Shown here: piece by piece, positions 15,583 through 25,255 of the stretch
How the letters are laid out: each line of letters starts with the position of its first letter
Position numbering within the stretch: position 1 is the stretch's first letter
Origin: Paenibacillus endophyticus
Lineage (GTDB): Bacteria; Bacillota; Bacilli; Paenibacillales; Paenibacillaceae
Assembly (NCBI RefSeq): GCF_014192395.1
Contig: NZ_JACHXW010000006.1
Coordinates: forward strand, 310,001-374,000
Length of the DNA: 64,000 nucleotides
Reading direction: 5' to 3'
The notes under the pieces: model-generated
Told to the model about the DNA's origin: nothing
What the model saw: only the letters and a program-made list of their open reading frames with translations
Database searches by the model: none
Translations under genes and position numbers: made by a program

Positions 15583-15692
15583 TTAGTGCTTGCTATCGGT
15601 TGAGGCTCCGTCATTCTCCATACTTGGAAACAAAATTCCTTATTATGGTACGATAAGCATAGTCGATTATTTCACTAGCTGGAGGTGCAGCT

Positions 15693-16115
15693 GTGTTAAA
15701 TGTGTTCATAACGGTTAAAAGCTTAGGAAAGAAAAAAAATCATCTCGATCGTCTGGCGTGGCCGCTTGCGGAATCACCGCCAACCTTGAGAGCATTAATT
15801 GAAGCCGTCGTGATCTTAGGTGTCCAATCGTTTAACAAACGGGAGACAGCGGTGCCGCTCGTTTCCTGCTTGACCCAGACTGATATCATGCGGCAAGGCA
15901 ACGGGGGAAAGGTTGGTTTCGGGACCTTGTACAACGAGCAAGGGAACGGCGAGGAGGAGGCTGTTTCTACTGCGCTGCTCGCTTTCGAGGACGGTTTGTA
16001 TCGTGTGTTTATTAATGGAATTGAAGCAGAGCAGCTGGATATGCCGCTTGCTATCTGCGATGGAGATGAGCTGGCATTCATTCGTTTTACGATGCTTTCT
16101 GGGGGATTGCGTTAG
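15693..16115 (+). CDS. Hypothetical 140-aa protein, probable partner of the DUF4132 protein
   Basis: I do not recognise a domain. The protein is soluble, begins MLNVFITVKSLGKKKN and shows a predicted mixed alpha/beta pattern, with a conserved-looking FGTLYNEQGNG segment in the middle and an FINGIEAEQLD...GDEL beta-rich end. GTG 15693 has GGAGG at 15681-15685 seven bases upstream. It lies 24 bp before the 1650-aa gene with no terminator between, so the two form an operon and their products probably act together. The first terminator upstream is at 15563. Confidence 0.75.
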   Translation: MLNVFITVKSLGKKKNHLDRLAWPLAESPPTLRALIEAVVILGVQSFNKRETAVPLVSCLTQTDIMRQGNGGKVGFGTLYNEQGNGEEEAVSTALLAFEDGLYRVFINGIEAEQLDMPLAICDGDELAFIRFTMLSGGLR

Positions 16116-16139
16116 AAAAACAACGAGGAGGCAGATAGG

Positions 16140-19100
16140 ATGGACCGTGCAGAGCAGAAGCTCTATTTCCAACAAATGAACGATAAGGCGGCAGTCATAC
16201 CGCTCTCGGATGCACATCAGCGGCTCGCGCTGCTGCTTGTCCGGTTAGGCGAACGGGGATACAACGATTATGAGATTAGCGCTGAGATTAAAGAGCAGCT
16301 GCTCATTCTAGCTTCAGGAGAAGAGCAGCCGCTCTTCGAGCCGCTTGCTGTTATTATGGAGGAGCTGCTGGATGCTCCGTACGGCCGTGTATTTCGCTAT
16401 ATAGCGGAACACGCCATCGAATATCCGTACAGCACCGGCTATGCGCGCAGGCCGTTTCGAACCAAGGAGCAGCGGCTTCATGTGGATCGGCTGCTGACCA
16501 AGCTTATTTCCTTGTTTTATTTGCAGGCTAGGCATTTTTCGGTTAACGATTATTTGACGATTTCCGGTTACCTCTCGGAGAATGAATACCAATTCCCGGC
16601 AATGGCGATAGCAGATATGGTTGCATACGCCATTGACGCTGGCGATGATGCGGTCATGGAAGCTTTAAAGGATGTCATATATGGCGATAACAATACCGCG
16701 TTGTTGTCCCGAGCCATGATATCGGGTATCTTCCTCAGCCACAACCGAGATGCTTATCGCATGATTGGCGAGCTTCTAGTTGCAGCGAGGCTGCAGGAGG
16801 GCCTGCGGCAAAGCATTGTAGAAGCGATGGACGAGGGAACGATCGAAGCGATGATCGACATGATGAAGGTTATAACGGAGCATGATCTGATCCGTTTTAG
16901 CTCCGTTATTCGAGCTTTGGATGTATGGACGGGACTAGCGCTCGAAGCCTCCAATGCACGGGTAGCTAGGCAAAATATAGATTATGCAGCGCAATGCCTG
17001 GCAGATCCCGCTGTATTGCGGGACGGCTTGGCGAGCCATGACGTGAATAAGCTGTTCATGAGTCTATGGGCGACAGCCGTGCGCGAAGAGAAGCAGCTGT
17101 ACGAGCAGATCAGCCTGATAATGGCGAGCGAAGAGCCTTTTCGGCAAATTGTGGCGCAGCATATGCTCGCACAGTCCCAGAACGAAGATATCCGTTTTCT
17201 AATCGCGCAGGACTGGCTGGGTGAGCCGCATAAGGAAGTGCAGTATTGGGTGCTGCAGAACTACACGTTCGACTATTCGTTTGAGTGGGAAAGCGACTCG
17301 CGGGGAGCATATAAGCGCCTTGTATTTAGAAGATCCGTACTGCTTGAAGACAAAGCAGTGAGGCAGCGACAGTACGAGCAGTTTAAGGCAATGCTTGCGA
17401 GCGTGGCTGCGGCGGATAGCGAAGAGCGATCGAAGGTGTTTCCGTGGGTCAGCTACTCGTTCACAGCCGATATGGTTGTCCGCAAGCTGCTGTATTTGGC
17501 CGCCTACGATATGGATAGGGAATGGATTGCCGATATAATCACCATTAAGGATAGGCTGAGCTCTGATATGAGAGGCGAGCTGCTTCGGTTTTTTATATCC
17601 GATCCCTCTGATGCGGCTCAGCGCGCCTTTCTGCTGGCTTCCCTTGCAGATAAAAGCATGAGTAATCGTGAAATCGCCATACATAAAGCTTCGGAGCTCG
17701 CGTTGAGCGAGGATGAGCTCGCAGCGGTAGCCTCGCTGCTCAAGCTGAAAACGGGAACGCTCAGGCAGGCGGCAATCGGCTTGCTGCTGAAGCAAACCCC
17801 GAATCAGCTGACCGCCGTGCTGGAGCTTCTGCTGCAAAGCCGGAATGAGCTGCAGCGCCTGGCAGCGCTTGAGCTGCTTACCGAGATGAAGGAAGAGCCG
17901 AGTTTGGCCGAGCTCTCAAGCGCGATGAAGGAAGAAGTCGATTTAATGGAAGAGCCTACTGACAAGGAGCGGCTGCTCATCGCCAAGCTGAAGCAGCAGA
18001 CGGCCTATACGCTCAGCGCCGGGTTGGGCTTATTTGATCCGTTGCTTGTGCAGGAGGAGCTCGCGGGCAAAGCTCAGCTGCCGCTCACCGCGCTGGGAGA
18101 AGGCAAACGTTATTTCACTTTGACCATCGAGCAGATCAGCAGCTTTGTGAGAGGTTTGGCGGATCTCGTTCATCTGCACCGGGAGCATGAATATGAAGCG
18201 ACTGATTATTCAGGCGCGAAGCAGACGCTGCTGGTAGGAGCGCAGCTGACGAAGATGAATTGGAGATATGAGCCGGATGATCCTACGCCGGAGCTGGAGC
18301 GTTATCCGCTCGCAAGCTTGTGGTCGGACTATTTGGATAGCAGCGGGTTTGGTCCCGAGGAGCTGCTTCAATTTCAATTCCTGCGCAGCGAATATAAGCT
18401 GTACAGCTATGCAGCCGGTGAGCTGGAGCATTGGGAGTCCGCGCATTATAAGCCTGCCGAGGGTTGGCGACAAGAACTGCTGGACCAGCTCTATCCGCTT
18501 GATCTCATGCGCGAGGTGCATCTGCTAGGCGAGAGCCTGCCCTATAGCTCGCAGGTTTATCGGATCATCAACGCCTATGTCGAAGACAGCCGCGGGAGTG
18601 AGCAGTTCGAAATGTCAAGGCATATCCTTGGCTTGATCATAAGCTGTTTTCCGTTTGAGTGTGCCAAAGAGGAGAGCCGGCTGCTGGATTTGTTCACGGG
18701 CTTCTGGAATCAGATGCTTCGTTCCAATAGCCGCGATGACGAATCGTTCGTCGAATGGATGCGAACTATATATCCCTTGTATGAGAGGTTTGGATTCGAG
18801 CAGCAGCTGCTTGATACGAAGGATTTCGCGCGCGCGTTCAGCTTAGGCGTGATCGATGAGAATGAGCTTTATAAGGAGCTGCTGTCAAGGCCGCACAGCG
18901 CCACGCATATCAGGCAGCTGACAAACCCGAAGCGCAAGCTGACCGAAACCTACCCGCAGCTCGCTGTCATCAAAGATACAGTCGTGCAGCGCATTCTGGA
19001 GCTGGAGCTAAGCCGCGGGGAATTGGCAACCGAGGTGACTCACTTAGCGATGGGCATTATGCATATCGAAGGCATTCGTACCTTCATTGCGATTCTTGAA

Positions 19101-21092
19101 GGGCTGGACAAAGAGTCCTTCGTCCGCGGCTATATTTACGGATACGGCAAGGACATTACGCGCAAGGAAACCTTTTGCCACCTGCTCAAGGCTTGCTCTC
19201 CCGGAGCCAACGAGGATGCTGCGCTGCTGCGGGAACAGCTGCTCCAAAAGAGCATTTCGGAGATCAGGCTGCTCGAAGCCGCCATGTATGCGCCGCAGTG
19301 GGTGGACCTTATCTCCGATTATTTGGGCTGGGACGGCCTGCGCAGCGCTGCTTGGTATTTCCATGCGCATATCAATGAGTCCTTCTCCGCGGAGAAGGAG
19401 ACGATCGTTGCCCATTACTCGCCGATCGCGCCGCAGGATTTCAACGATGGAGCCTTTGACATCGAGTGGTTCAGGCAAGCCTATGACGAGCTTGGCGAAG
19501 AGCGTTTCCGCCTGCTGTACCAGTGTGCGAAGTATATATCCGCAGGAGCGAACCATCGTCGCTCTCAGCTGTTTGCGGACGCGGTTCTCGGCAGGCTGAA
19601 CGCAAGCGAGCTTCAGGCATCGATCGTAGAGAAGCGGAATAAGGATTTGCTGCTCAGCTACAGTCTGCTCCCTTGGAGCACAGAGAAGGACAAGGCTGGA
19701 CAACTGCTGGAGCGATATTCAGTTATTCAGCGTTTTTTGAAGGAAAGCAAAGCTTTCGGAGCACAGCGAAGGGCAAGCGAGGAGAAGGCATCGAGCATCG
19801 CGCTGGACAATCTTGCGCGCAATGGAGGCTATGCCGATGTCATACGCTTGACTTGGGATATGGAAGGCAGGAAGCTGGATGAGCTTCTTCCTTATTTCGA
19901 ACCGCATGAGCTGGATGTTGGGATCTCCGCGCAGCTGACGATCGATGAGCTTGGTAAAACAGAGATTCAAGTAACGAAGCAAGGCAAGACGTTGAAGTCG
20001 GTGCCTGCCGTTTACAAGAAGCACGCCTATATCACGGCACTTAAGGAAACGAAAACCGAGCTGACTGACCAATATAGGCGCGCGCGTACGGAGCTGGAGC
20101 GCTCAATGGTAAGCGGGAACGGGTTCTCGCTTCATGAGCTCGACAAGCTGTTCCGTAATCCGGTCCTAGCTCCGCTCGTTCGCGAACTGGTTTTTAAGGC
20201 TAATGGAAAGCTAGGCTACTACAGCGAAAGCGAAGGGCAGCTCATTGATGCTCTGGGAGCGCAGCATAGGCTGGAAGAAAAGGACCAGCTGATCATCGCG
20301 CATCCGCTAGATCTATATGCGAGCGGAGAGTGGAGCATATTCCAGAAGGATGTGTTCGATCGACAGGCGGTGCAGCCGTTTAAGCAAATATTCAGAGAGC
20401 TGTATTTGCCGAATGCCGATGAGCTGGCAGGCGGTTCGCTGTCCCGCCGATATGCGGGCCATCAAGTGCAGCCTCGCAAAACGGTAAGCCTGCTGAAAAG
20501 CCGAAAGTGGACGATCAGCTATGAAGAGGGCTTGCAGAAGGTTTATTACAAAGAGAATGTCATTGCGAATATCTATGCGCTTGCTGACTGGTTTTCTCCT
20601 TCGGATATCGAGAGCCCCACGCTTGAAACCGTCCAATTTTTTAATCGGCATACGTTGAAAGGATTGGATATCTCAGAGGTCCCAAGTCTTGTGTTTTCCG
20701 AGGTCATGCGTGATATTGATCTGGTCGTCAGCGTGGCGCATGTCGGGGGCGTCGATCCGGAAGCCAGCCTAACGACGATTGATATGCGCCTTGCCATCGT
20801 AAGAGAGTCGCTGCGCTTGCTTATGATCGGCAATGTCCGCTTTGAAGGCAAGCATGCTTTGATCGACGGCAAGCTTGGTGAATACAGCGTCCATCTGGGG
20901 AGCGGAATCGTGCATAAGCTGGCCAAGGGAGCGCTTGCGATTATACCCGTTCATTCTCAGCATCGCGGCCGCGTATTCCTTCCGTTCATGGATGAGGACC
21001 CGAAGACGGCGGAGATCCTGTCCAAAATCGTTCTGCTGGCGCAGGACGAGAAGCTGAAGGATCCGCAAATATTGGCGCAGCTGCAAGCCTGA
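16140..21092 (+). CDS. Very large DUF4132/DUF5724-type protein
   Basis: This 1650-aa cytosolic protein has no signal peptide or membrane helix. The first two thirds are alpha-helical with HEAT-like leucine-rich helices. The last 170 residues contain FFNRHTLKGLDISEVPSLVF, an RDIDLVVSVAHVGGVDPEAS segment, GKLGEYSVHLGSG and VHSQHRGRVFLPF...EDPKTAEI, which I know as the conserved C-terminal domain of DUF4132/DUF5724 proteins (relatives of E. coli MolR/YehI). The molecular role is unknown. GAGGAGG precedes ATG 16140. GC and codon use match the neighbours, so recent transfer is not indicated. Confidence 0.85.
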   Translation: MDRAEQKLYFQQMNDKAAVIPLSDAHQRLALLLVRLGERGYNDYEISAEIKEQLLILASGEEQPLFEPLAVIMEELLDAPYGRVFRYIAEHAIEYPYSTGYARRPFRTKEQRLHVDRLLTKLISLFYLQARHFSVNDYLTISGYLSENEYQFPAMAIADMVAYAIDAGDDAVMEALKDVIYGDNNTALLSRAMISGIFLSHNRDAYRMIGELLVAARLQEGLRQSIVEAMDEGTIEAMIDMMKVITEHDLIRFSSVIRALDVWTGLALEASNARVARQNIDYAAQCLADPAVLRDGLASHDVNKLFMSLWATAVREEKQLYEQISLIMASEEPFRQIVAQHMLAQSQNEDIRFLIAQDWLGEPHKEVQYWVLQNYTFDYSFEWESDSRGAYKRLVFRRSVLLEDKAVRQRQYEQFKAMLASVAAADSEERSKVFPWVSYSFTADMVVRKLLYLAAYDMDREWIADIITIKDRLSSDMRGELLRFFISDPSDAAQRAFLLASLADKSMSNREIAIHKASELALSEDELAAVASLLKLKTGTLRQAAIGLLLKQTPNQLTAVLELLLQSRNELQRLAALELLTEMKEEPSLAELSSAMKEEVDLMEEPTDKERLLIAKLKQQTAYTLSAGLGLFDPLLVQEELAGKAQLPLTALGEGKRYFTLTIEQISSFVRGLADLVHLHREHEYEATDYSGAKQTLLVGAQLTKMNWRYEPDDPTPELERYPLASLWSDYLDSSGFGPEELLQFQFLRSEYKLYSYAAGELEHWESAHYKPAEGWRQELLDQLYPLDLMREVHLLGESLPYSSQVYRIINAYVEDSRGSEQFEMSRHILGLIISCFPFECAKEESRLLDLFTGFWNQMLRSNSRDDESFVEWMRTIYPLYERFGFEQQLLDTKDFARAFSLGVIDENELYKELLSRPHSATHIRQLTNPKRKLTETYPQLAVIKDTVVQRILELELSRGELATEVTHLAMGIMHIEGIRTFIAILEGLDKESFVRGYIYGYGKDITRKETFCHLLKACSPGANEDAALLREQLLQKSISEIRLLEAAMYAPQWVDLISDYLGWDGLRSAAWYFHAHINESFSAEKETIVAHYSPIAPQDFNDGAFDIEWFRQAYDELGEERFRLLYQCAKYISAGANHRRSQLFADAVLGRLNASELQASIVEKRNKDLLLSYSLLPWSTEKDKAGQLLERYSVIQRFLKESKAFGAQRRASEEKASSIALDNLARNGGYADVIRLTWDMEGRKLDELLPYFEPHELDVGISAQLTIDELGKTEIQVTKQGKTLKSVPAVYKKHAYITALKETKTELTDQYRRARTELERSMVSGNGFSLHELDKLFRNPVLAPLVRELVFKANGKLGYYSESEGQLIDALGAQHRLEEKDQLIIAHPLDLYASGEWSIFQKDVFDRQAVQPFKQIFRELYLPNADELAGGSLSRRYAGHQVQPRKTVSLLKSRKWTISYEEGLQKVYYKENVIANIYALADWFSPSDIESPTLETVQFFNRHTLKGLDISEVPSLVFSEVMRDIDLVVSVAHVGGVDPEASLTTIDMRLAIVRESLRLLMIGNVRFEGKHALIDGKLGEYSVHLGSGIVHKLAKGALAIIPVHSQHRGRVFLPFMDEDPKTAEILSKIVLLAQDEKLKDPQILAQLQA

Positions 21093-21164
21093 CCTGCATG
21101 CTTCAAATGCTGCCATTTCGGGTATAGTACATTATGGTAGAAATAAGGAAGGGAGCGTGCAAGG

Positions 21165-21695
21165 ATGACGCAGGCTAAGAAAGTGGCTTTTTTGCTGGCT
21201 AATGATTTTGAAGACTCCGAGATGCAAAATCCGTATGACGAAATGGTGAAAAATGGCCACGAGGCCGTTATTATCAGCTTGAACAGCAACGAGGAGCTGA
21301 CAGGCAAGAAGGGAACGATCACGTATACCTCGCATCTAGGTATCGAGGAAGCGAATGCGGAGGATTACGCTGCGATTATTATTCCAGGCGGGAAGTCTCC
21401 GTCCCATTTGAAGGATAACGCTGCCGTGCAGGCGTTCATTAAAAAGGCGGACCAATCAGGAACGACGATATCGGCAATCTGCCATGGACCGCAAATTTTG
21501 GAGGCAGCTGGCTTGCTTAAAGGTCGTACCCTTACCGCTTATCCCGAATTGTCGGCGGAAATAGAAGCTGCGGGCGGACATTTCGTCGATAAAGAGGTCG
21601 TGGTCGACCGGAATCTCATTACCTCGCGAACACCTGCAGACGAGCCCGCTTTCATCCGTGAGACGATTGACAAGCTGGGAGTAAACGCATGGTAG
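21165..21695 (+). CDS. DJ-1/PfpI-family protein (type 1 glutamine amidotransferase-like)
   Basis: This 176-aa protein has the family's nucleophile elbow AICHGPQ with Cys106-His107, the early acidic residue in ANDFEDSE, and the C-terminal SRTPADEPAF. It is close to bacterial PfpI/YfkM-type general stress proteins, which protect against or repair glycation, or act as proteases or chaperones; the exact activity varies in the family. A GGAAGGGAG site precedes ATG 21165. TATAGT at about 21120 may be its -10. A strong terminator follows, so it is monocistronic. Confidence 0.9.
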   Translation: MTQAKKVAFLLANDFEDSEMQNPYDEMVKNGHEAVIISLNSNEELTGKKGTITYTSHLGIEEANAEDYAAIIIPGGKSPSHLKDNAAVQAFIKKADQSGTTISAICHGPQILEAAGLLKGRTLTAYPELSAEIEAAGGHFVDKEVVVDRNLITSRTPADEPAFIRETIDKLGVNAW

Positions 21696-21738
21696 CATAA
21701 GCCGCGTGCAAGCGGCAAAAGCAAGCATGACACGAAGC

Positions 21739-21785
21739 AAAGGCTGTTCTTGGATCTTAAATGATTGAAGAGCAGCCTTTTTGCT
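21739..21785 (+). terminator. Terminator after the DJ-1/PfpI gene
   Basis: AAGGCTGTTCTT pairs with AAGAGCAGCCTT (one wobble pair) and is followed by TTT and a T-rich tail. Confidence 0.8.
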
Positions 21786-21926
21786 TTTTAGGTTTCGCAA
21801 TGGCTTTGACTGTGCCCGGTTGCAGCATATCTTAATTGTCTATTGCGCAAAGCTGGAGTATACTTCATCTAACAGGCAAATACGGACAAGAGGTTTACCA
21901 AATTGAACGGACAAGGAGGTCTTCGC

Positions 21927-22547
21927 ATGTCTGGCACTGTGATTGATAAGGAGACAGGCCCAGCGGCAGGACCGTCCAAGCTCGTGAGCCGGATTTCGAT
22001 TATTGATAATGGGATGCTGACGCTTCAAGCTTGGGGTGCCGACCACATCTGCAAGGTTTGCATCGCGAACAGCGGTTCATGCTGCAGGGATTGCCGGAAT
22101 CTCTCGGACGGGGTAGGCTGTCAGCTTCGGAATACGAGCTGCACGGCATGGCTATGCGGCTTTCATAAATATTTATTATATGAGGTTGGACAGCTGGAGC
22201 AGTGGCAGGCATTCTGGGAGCAGGTCCCCGGTCAGGATTATCGGGAGGACTTCACGCCTGAACAGCTTTCGCTCAAGAAAGCATTGCAAAGGCCGGAGCA
22301 GGCTATGGACCATCTCGGCGAGGCGCTTGCTGCCGACCTGCAAGATATGGCGCGGTCGCATATCGCGATTGGCATCATCCTAACGCTCCGGGAAAAGCTG
22401 GATAAAAATATTGATCAATTTCAGCTGGAGGAAAAAGACCATAAGCTGAAATTGCGGATTAAAAGAAAAATCAAAGTGCTGTCCGGCGACTTTCAGCGTT
22501 TCCACTTTTTGTTGAACAAATATTACAGTGATCTGTCAGAGATCTGA
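21927..22547 (+). CDS. Cysteine-rich putative metal-binding protein
   Basis: I do not recognise the family with confidence. The 206-aa protein has eight cysteines within 36 residues: C42KVC45, C52C53RDC56, C65, C72TAWLC77. This spacing could hold zinc or an iron-sulfur cluster. A long helical C-terminal half follows, rich in Lys, Leu and Gln (FQLEEKDHKLKLRIKRKIKV). ATG 21927 is chosen because AAGGAGG (21913-21919) lies seven bases upstream; the TTG at 21903 lacks a site. A bidirectional terminator separates it from the convergent hydrolase gene. No transmembrane segment or signal peptide is visible. Confidence 0.75.
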   Translation: MSGTVIDKETGPAAGPSKLVSRISIIDNGMLTLQAWGADHICKVCIANSGSCCRDCRNLSDGVGCQLRNTSCTAWLCGFHKYLLYEVGQLEQWQAFWEQVPGQDYREDFTPEQLSLKKALQRPEQAMDHLGEALAADLQDMARSHIAIGIILTLREKLDKNIDQFQLEEKDHKLKLRIKRKIKVLSGDFQRFHFLLNKYYSDLSEI

Positions 22548-22568
22548 TTCTGCTCGGAACAGCAAAGG

Positions 22569-22596
22569 AAGAGGAGCCGAAAGACCGGCTCCTCTT
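22569..22596. terminator. Bidirectional hairpin between convergent genes
   Basis: A perfect 11-bp stem, AAGAGGAGCCG (22569-22579) with CGGCTCCTCTT (22586-22596), and a six-base loop. It sits 21 bp past one stop and 6 bp past the other. T tracts are modest on both strands. Confidence 0.7.
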
Positions 22597-22602
22597 CTGC
22601 AT

Positions 22603-23418
22603 TTATTTCAAAAACTCAAGCAGCTCTTGATTGAACCTAGCTGGTTCGTCGTACAATATGCCATGGCCGCTTTGTTCGAAGGTGACGAGCGTAGAGCCGT
22701 CGATTCCGTTCAGCAGCTGCTTTGCGAATTCCGGTGGGCAAATTTGGTCCAGTGCGCCTTGGAAGATTGTCGTAGCCGCTTTAATCTGTACTATATCTGA
22801 TCTTAAGTCCTCATCGCGCAGCGATTCGAACGTACGTACCGTTCCCCAAGCAGAGGCCTCCAGGCCCAGCAGCTGCAGCCAATCCTTGAATGGTTCGGAT
22901 ATGGGATTGGACGCGGTATTAGCTAGAAAGAGCTCTCCGAAGTCACGAAGCATCTGTGGACGGTCTTTTTTGGCGGCTGCGATCTGCGCATCGGCTTCTT
23001 CTCTCTTCATGCCATGCGGATAATCCTCCCGCTGCGAGAAGGAGGGAGCTGCGGCGCCAATCAGTGCGAGCTTCTGGATGCCATAGCCTCCATGCCGTGC
23101 CATATAACGGACTGCGATGGCTCCGCCTACCGAGAAGCCAATCAGAAAAGCGTGCTCCAGCCGCAAATACTCGATGACCGCCTTCACGTCATCGGCAAGC
23201 CTATCATAGTCGTAGCCGGCTGCAGGTGCGCTGGATTTGCCGAAGCCGCGCTGGTCAATGCCGATACAGCGGTAGCCCTGCTCCGAAAGCAGGGTGAACT
23301 GGGCTTCGAACATGCGGCTGCTCAGCGGCCAACCATGCAGGAAAATAACGGGGGTGCCGGTGCCGATATCCTCGACGTATAGCTTCACTTTCCTCTCAAC
23401 CTCAATATAATGTCCCAT
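22603..23418 (-). CDS. Alpha/beta hydrolase (chloroperoxidase/esterase-like)
   Basis: This 271-aa protein has the oxyanion-loop motif FLHGWPLSS, IDQRGFGKSS, the nucleophile elbow GFSVGG (Ser96), a late acid in QGALDQICPP and the catalytic His in QSGHGILYDEP, the complete Ser-Asp-His triad of the alpha/beta hydrolase fold. It resembles cofactor-free haloperoxidase/esterase enzymes; the substrate is unknown. ATG 23418 has GAGGAGAG about six to seven bases upstream; the longer frame to 23517 would add a basic, unsupported N-terminus. It is divergent from the M50 gene and monocistronic. Confidence 0.9.
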   Translation of the reverse strand: MGHYIEVERKVKLYVEDIGTGTPVIFLHGWPLSSRMFEAQFTLLSEQGYRCIGIDQRGFGKSSAPAAGYDYDRLADDVKAVIEYLRLEHAFLIGFSVGGAIAVRYMARHGGYGIQKLALIGAAAPSFSQREDYPHGMKREEADAQIAAAKKDRPQMLRDFGELFLANTASNPISEPFKDWLQLLGLEASAWGTVRTFESLRDEDLRSDIVQIKAATTIFQGALDQICPPEFAKQLLNGIDGSTLVTFEQSGHGILYDEPARFNQELLEFLK

Positions 23419-23538
23419 AGTATCTCTCCTCTCGTGATTATCCTTTCTATTACCCCAATAAGAAGCATTTGAAAAATAAATCTTTTTGATGCGTATGAAC
23501 AGGTAGAATAAAAGCAATGGATTGGAGGTCGGCTTCAG

Positions 23539-24225
23539 ATGTTTTCTTGGCTAAGAATGGCGGTCATTTGTATCGTTGTTGCTTTTTTAACGCGGTTCAT
23601 TCCTTTTTCCGATTTTTTTCGAAATGTGAATACGCTGGTCCACGAGCTGGCCCACGCCATTGCAGCCTTGCTGCTTAAAGGCAGCGTGATGCATATTCAT
23701 TTGTACGCCGACCAAAGCGGGGTAACCAATACGTCCTACACGGACAATTGGATGTCGATTCCGATTGCGCTAGCAGGCTACATTGGCGCTTCTTTGTTCA
23801 CGCTGCTGCTATTCTATTTGCATGCCCGTGGGCATGATCGTATCGGATTAGCCTGTATCGCGTTGGCTGCGGGAACGGCGCTTGCTCTGTTTATACGCAA
23901 CGGATATGGGATGGCATGGAGCGGTGGTTTTGCTGCATTAACGGCTTTTGTCCTATTCGCTGCGCCGGACTGGCTTCGCAAAGGCTATTATTTGCTTATC
24001 GCTTTCATATGCTTAGTAGAATCGATTGTTAGCCCGTTTATTGTTCTTTACCTAGCCGTTACTGACCCCGCCATGGCTGGCGATGCCGCGAGCTTGAGCC
24101 AAGCAGCTTACCTGCCTGCATCCGTATGGGCTTTCTTATTTTGCGGATTTTCGTTATGGTGCGCAAGAGCGGCTGTCGGTTGTTTGTTTAGGAGCAGCGC
24201 AGCTGGGATACAAATAAGTAGATAG
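23539..24225 (+). CDS. M50B-type membrane metallopeptidase-like protein
   Basis: This 228-aa membrane protein has the zinc motif HELAH (His35-Glu36-His39) in NTLVHELAHAIAALLLKG, close to the first membrane helix, and five to six further hydrophobic segments. This matches M50B-like peptidases found in Bacillales. Site-2-protease relatives cleave within membranes, but members of this subgroup are uncharacterised and the later Asp of the catalytic site is not obvious. The start has GGAGG and good spacing. It lies 15 bp before the PPK2 gene and is probably co-transcribed. Confidence 0.82.
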   Translation: MFSWLRMAVICIVVAFLTRFIPFSDFFRNVNTLVHELAHAIAALLLKGSVMHIHLYADQSGVTNTSYTDNWMSIPIALAGYIGASLFTLLLFYLHARGHDRIGLACIALAAGTALALFIRNGYGMAWSGGFAALTAFVLFAAPDWLRKGYYLLIAFICLVESIVSPFIVLYLAVTDPAMAGDAASLSQAAYLPASVWAFLFCGFSLWCARAAVGCLFRSSAAGIQISR

Positions 24226-24240
24226 TGAACAGGAGGGTGA

Positions 24241-25068
24241 GTGAAGAAAATGGCGAAGAGCTACAAGCTGATCGAAAAGAAGAAGATTCACTTATCGAGC
24301 ATCGATCCAGCGGATACAGGGCGGTTTAAGCATAAAGAAGAGGTTATGGCCGAAATGATGGAGCTTGAGCAGGAGCTCGAGGAGCTTCAGAAGAAGCTCA
24401 TTGCCGGCAAACAGCACGCCGTGCTGTTCATCTTTCAAGGGATGGATTGCAGCGGGAAGGATGGCGTAATCAAAAAGGTATTCGCCGGACTGCATCCGCA
24501 AGGCATATCCGCTTACAGCTTTAAGAAGCCGACGGAGGTGGAGGCTCGGCATGATTTTTTGTGGCGGGCGCATCGCGCGGTTCCGGAGCTTGGGCAAATA
24601 GCGGTGTTTAACCGCTCCTATTATGAGGATGTGCTAATAACGAGAGTGCATGGCGAGGTTTCCGAAGAGCAGGCGAAAAAACGATTTAAGCATATCAACC
24701 ATTTCGAAACTTTGCTGGCAGACAGCGGCGTGAAGGTGGTTAAAATCTTTTTGCACATTTCCAAGCAGTTTCAGTTGGAGAAGCTGATTAGCAGAATCGA
24801 GGATCCAAGCAAAAACTGGAAATTTGATCCTGCAGATATAAGTGAACGCAAGGCTTGGAAGCAGTACGGCGAGCTTTACGAGGAGCTGTTCGAGAAATGC
24901 AGCAAGTCGGCGCCTTGGCATGTCGTTCCTTCGGATAATCGCTGGTATCGCAATTATGCAGTGCTTCGCATTGCGGTTGAGGCGCTGCGAAGCCTTGAGC
25001 TACAGGACCCTCCCGCCAATCCTGAGCTCCGGCCCATGCTCGAGAAGCTTAAGCGCGAGAATGATTAG
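24241..25068 (+). CDS. Polyphosphate kinase 2 family protein
   Basis: This 275-aa protein has the PPK2 fold marks: Walker A-like FQGMDCSGKDGVIKKV (about residues 65-80), FKKPTEVEARHDFLWR, NRSYYEDVL and a C-terminal WHVVPSDNRWYRNYAV. Single-domain PPK2 enzymes phosphorylate nucleoside mono- or diphosphates using polyphosphate (or run the reverse). The class cannot be fixed by eye, although the sequence resembles polyphosphate:AMP/ADP phosphotransferases. AGGAGG at 24231-24236 is four bases from GTG 24241 and 13 from ATG 24250, so the start may be either. A strong terminator follows. Confidence 0.9.
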   Translation: MKKMAKSYKLIEKKKIHLSSIDPADTGRFKHKEEVMAEMMELEQELEELQKKLIAGKQHAVLFIFQGMDCSGKDGVIKKVFAGLHPQGISAYSFKKPTEVEARHDFLWRAHRAVPELGQIAVFNRSYYEDVLITRVHGEVSEEQAKKRFKHINHFETLLADSGVKVVKIFLHISKQFQLEKLISRIEDPSKNWKFDPADISERKAWKQYGELYEELFEKCSKSAPWHVVPSDNRWYRNYAVLRIAVEALRSLELQDPPANPELRPMLEKLKREND

Positions 25069-25132
25069 TTGAAAGATATAGCCGTAGTGTTTGAATAAAA
25101 TAAAGCTTAATGGAATGGAATACCGCGCCTAG

Positions 25133-25180
25133 CAGGCAGCCTTATCGAATTTGGGATAATAAGGCTGCCTGTTTTTTTTT
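25133..25180 (+). terminator. Strong terminator after the PPK2 gene
   Basis: CAGGCAGCCTTAT (25133-25145) pairs with ATAAGGCTGCCTG (25159-25171), followed by nine T. Confidence 0.9.
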
Positions 25181-25255
25181 GCTGCAACATTTAGAATTGG
25201 GAATATGAACGCCTAACCTGCATGCTGCCAGCCTATTTCGCCCTTCGTTTATGTT

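Noticed and set aside
15353..15586. 77-codon frame across the B repeats
   Set aside because: It reads through a terminator stem and repeat units; no ribosome site.
21090..21164. Sigma-B-type promoter (GGGTAT) before the DJ-1/PfpI gene
   Set aside because: The -35 half is poor, and most Paenibacillus lack sigma-B; TATAGT fits an ordinary -10.
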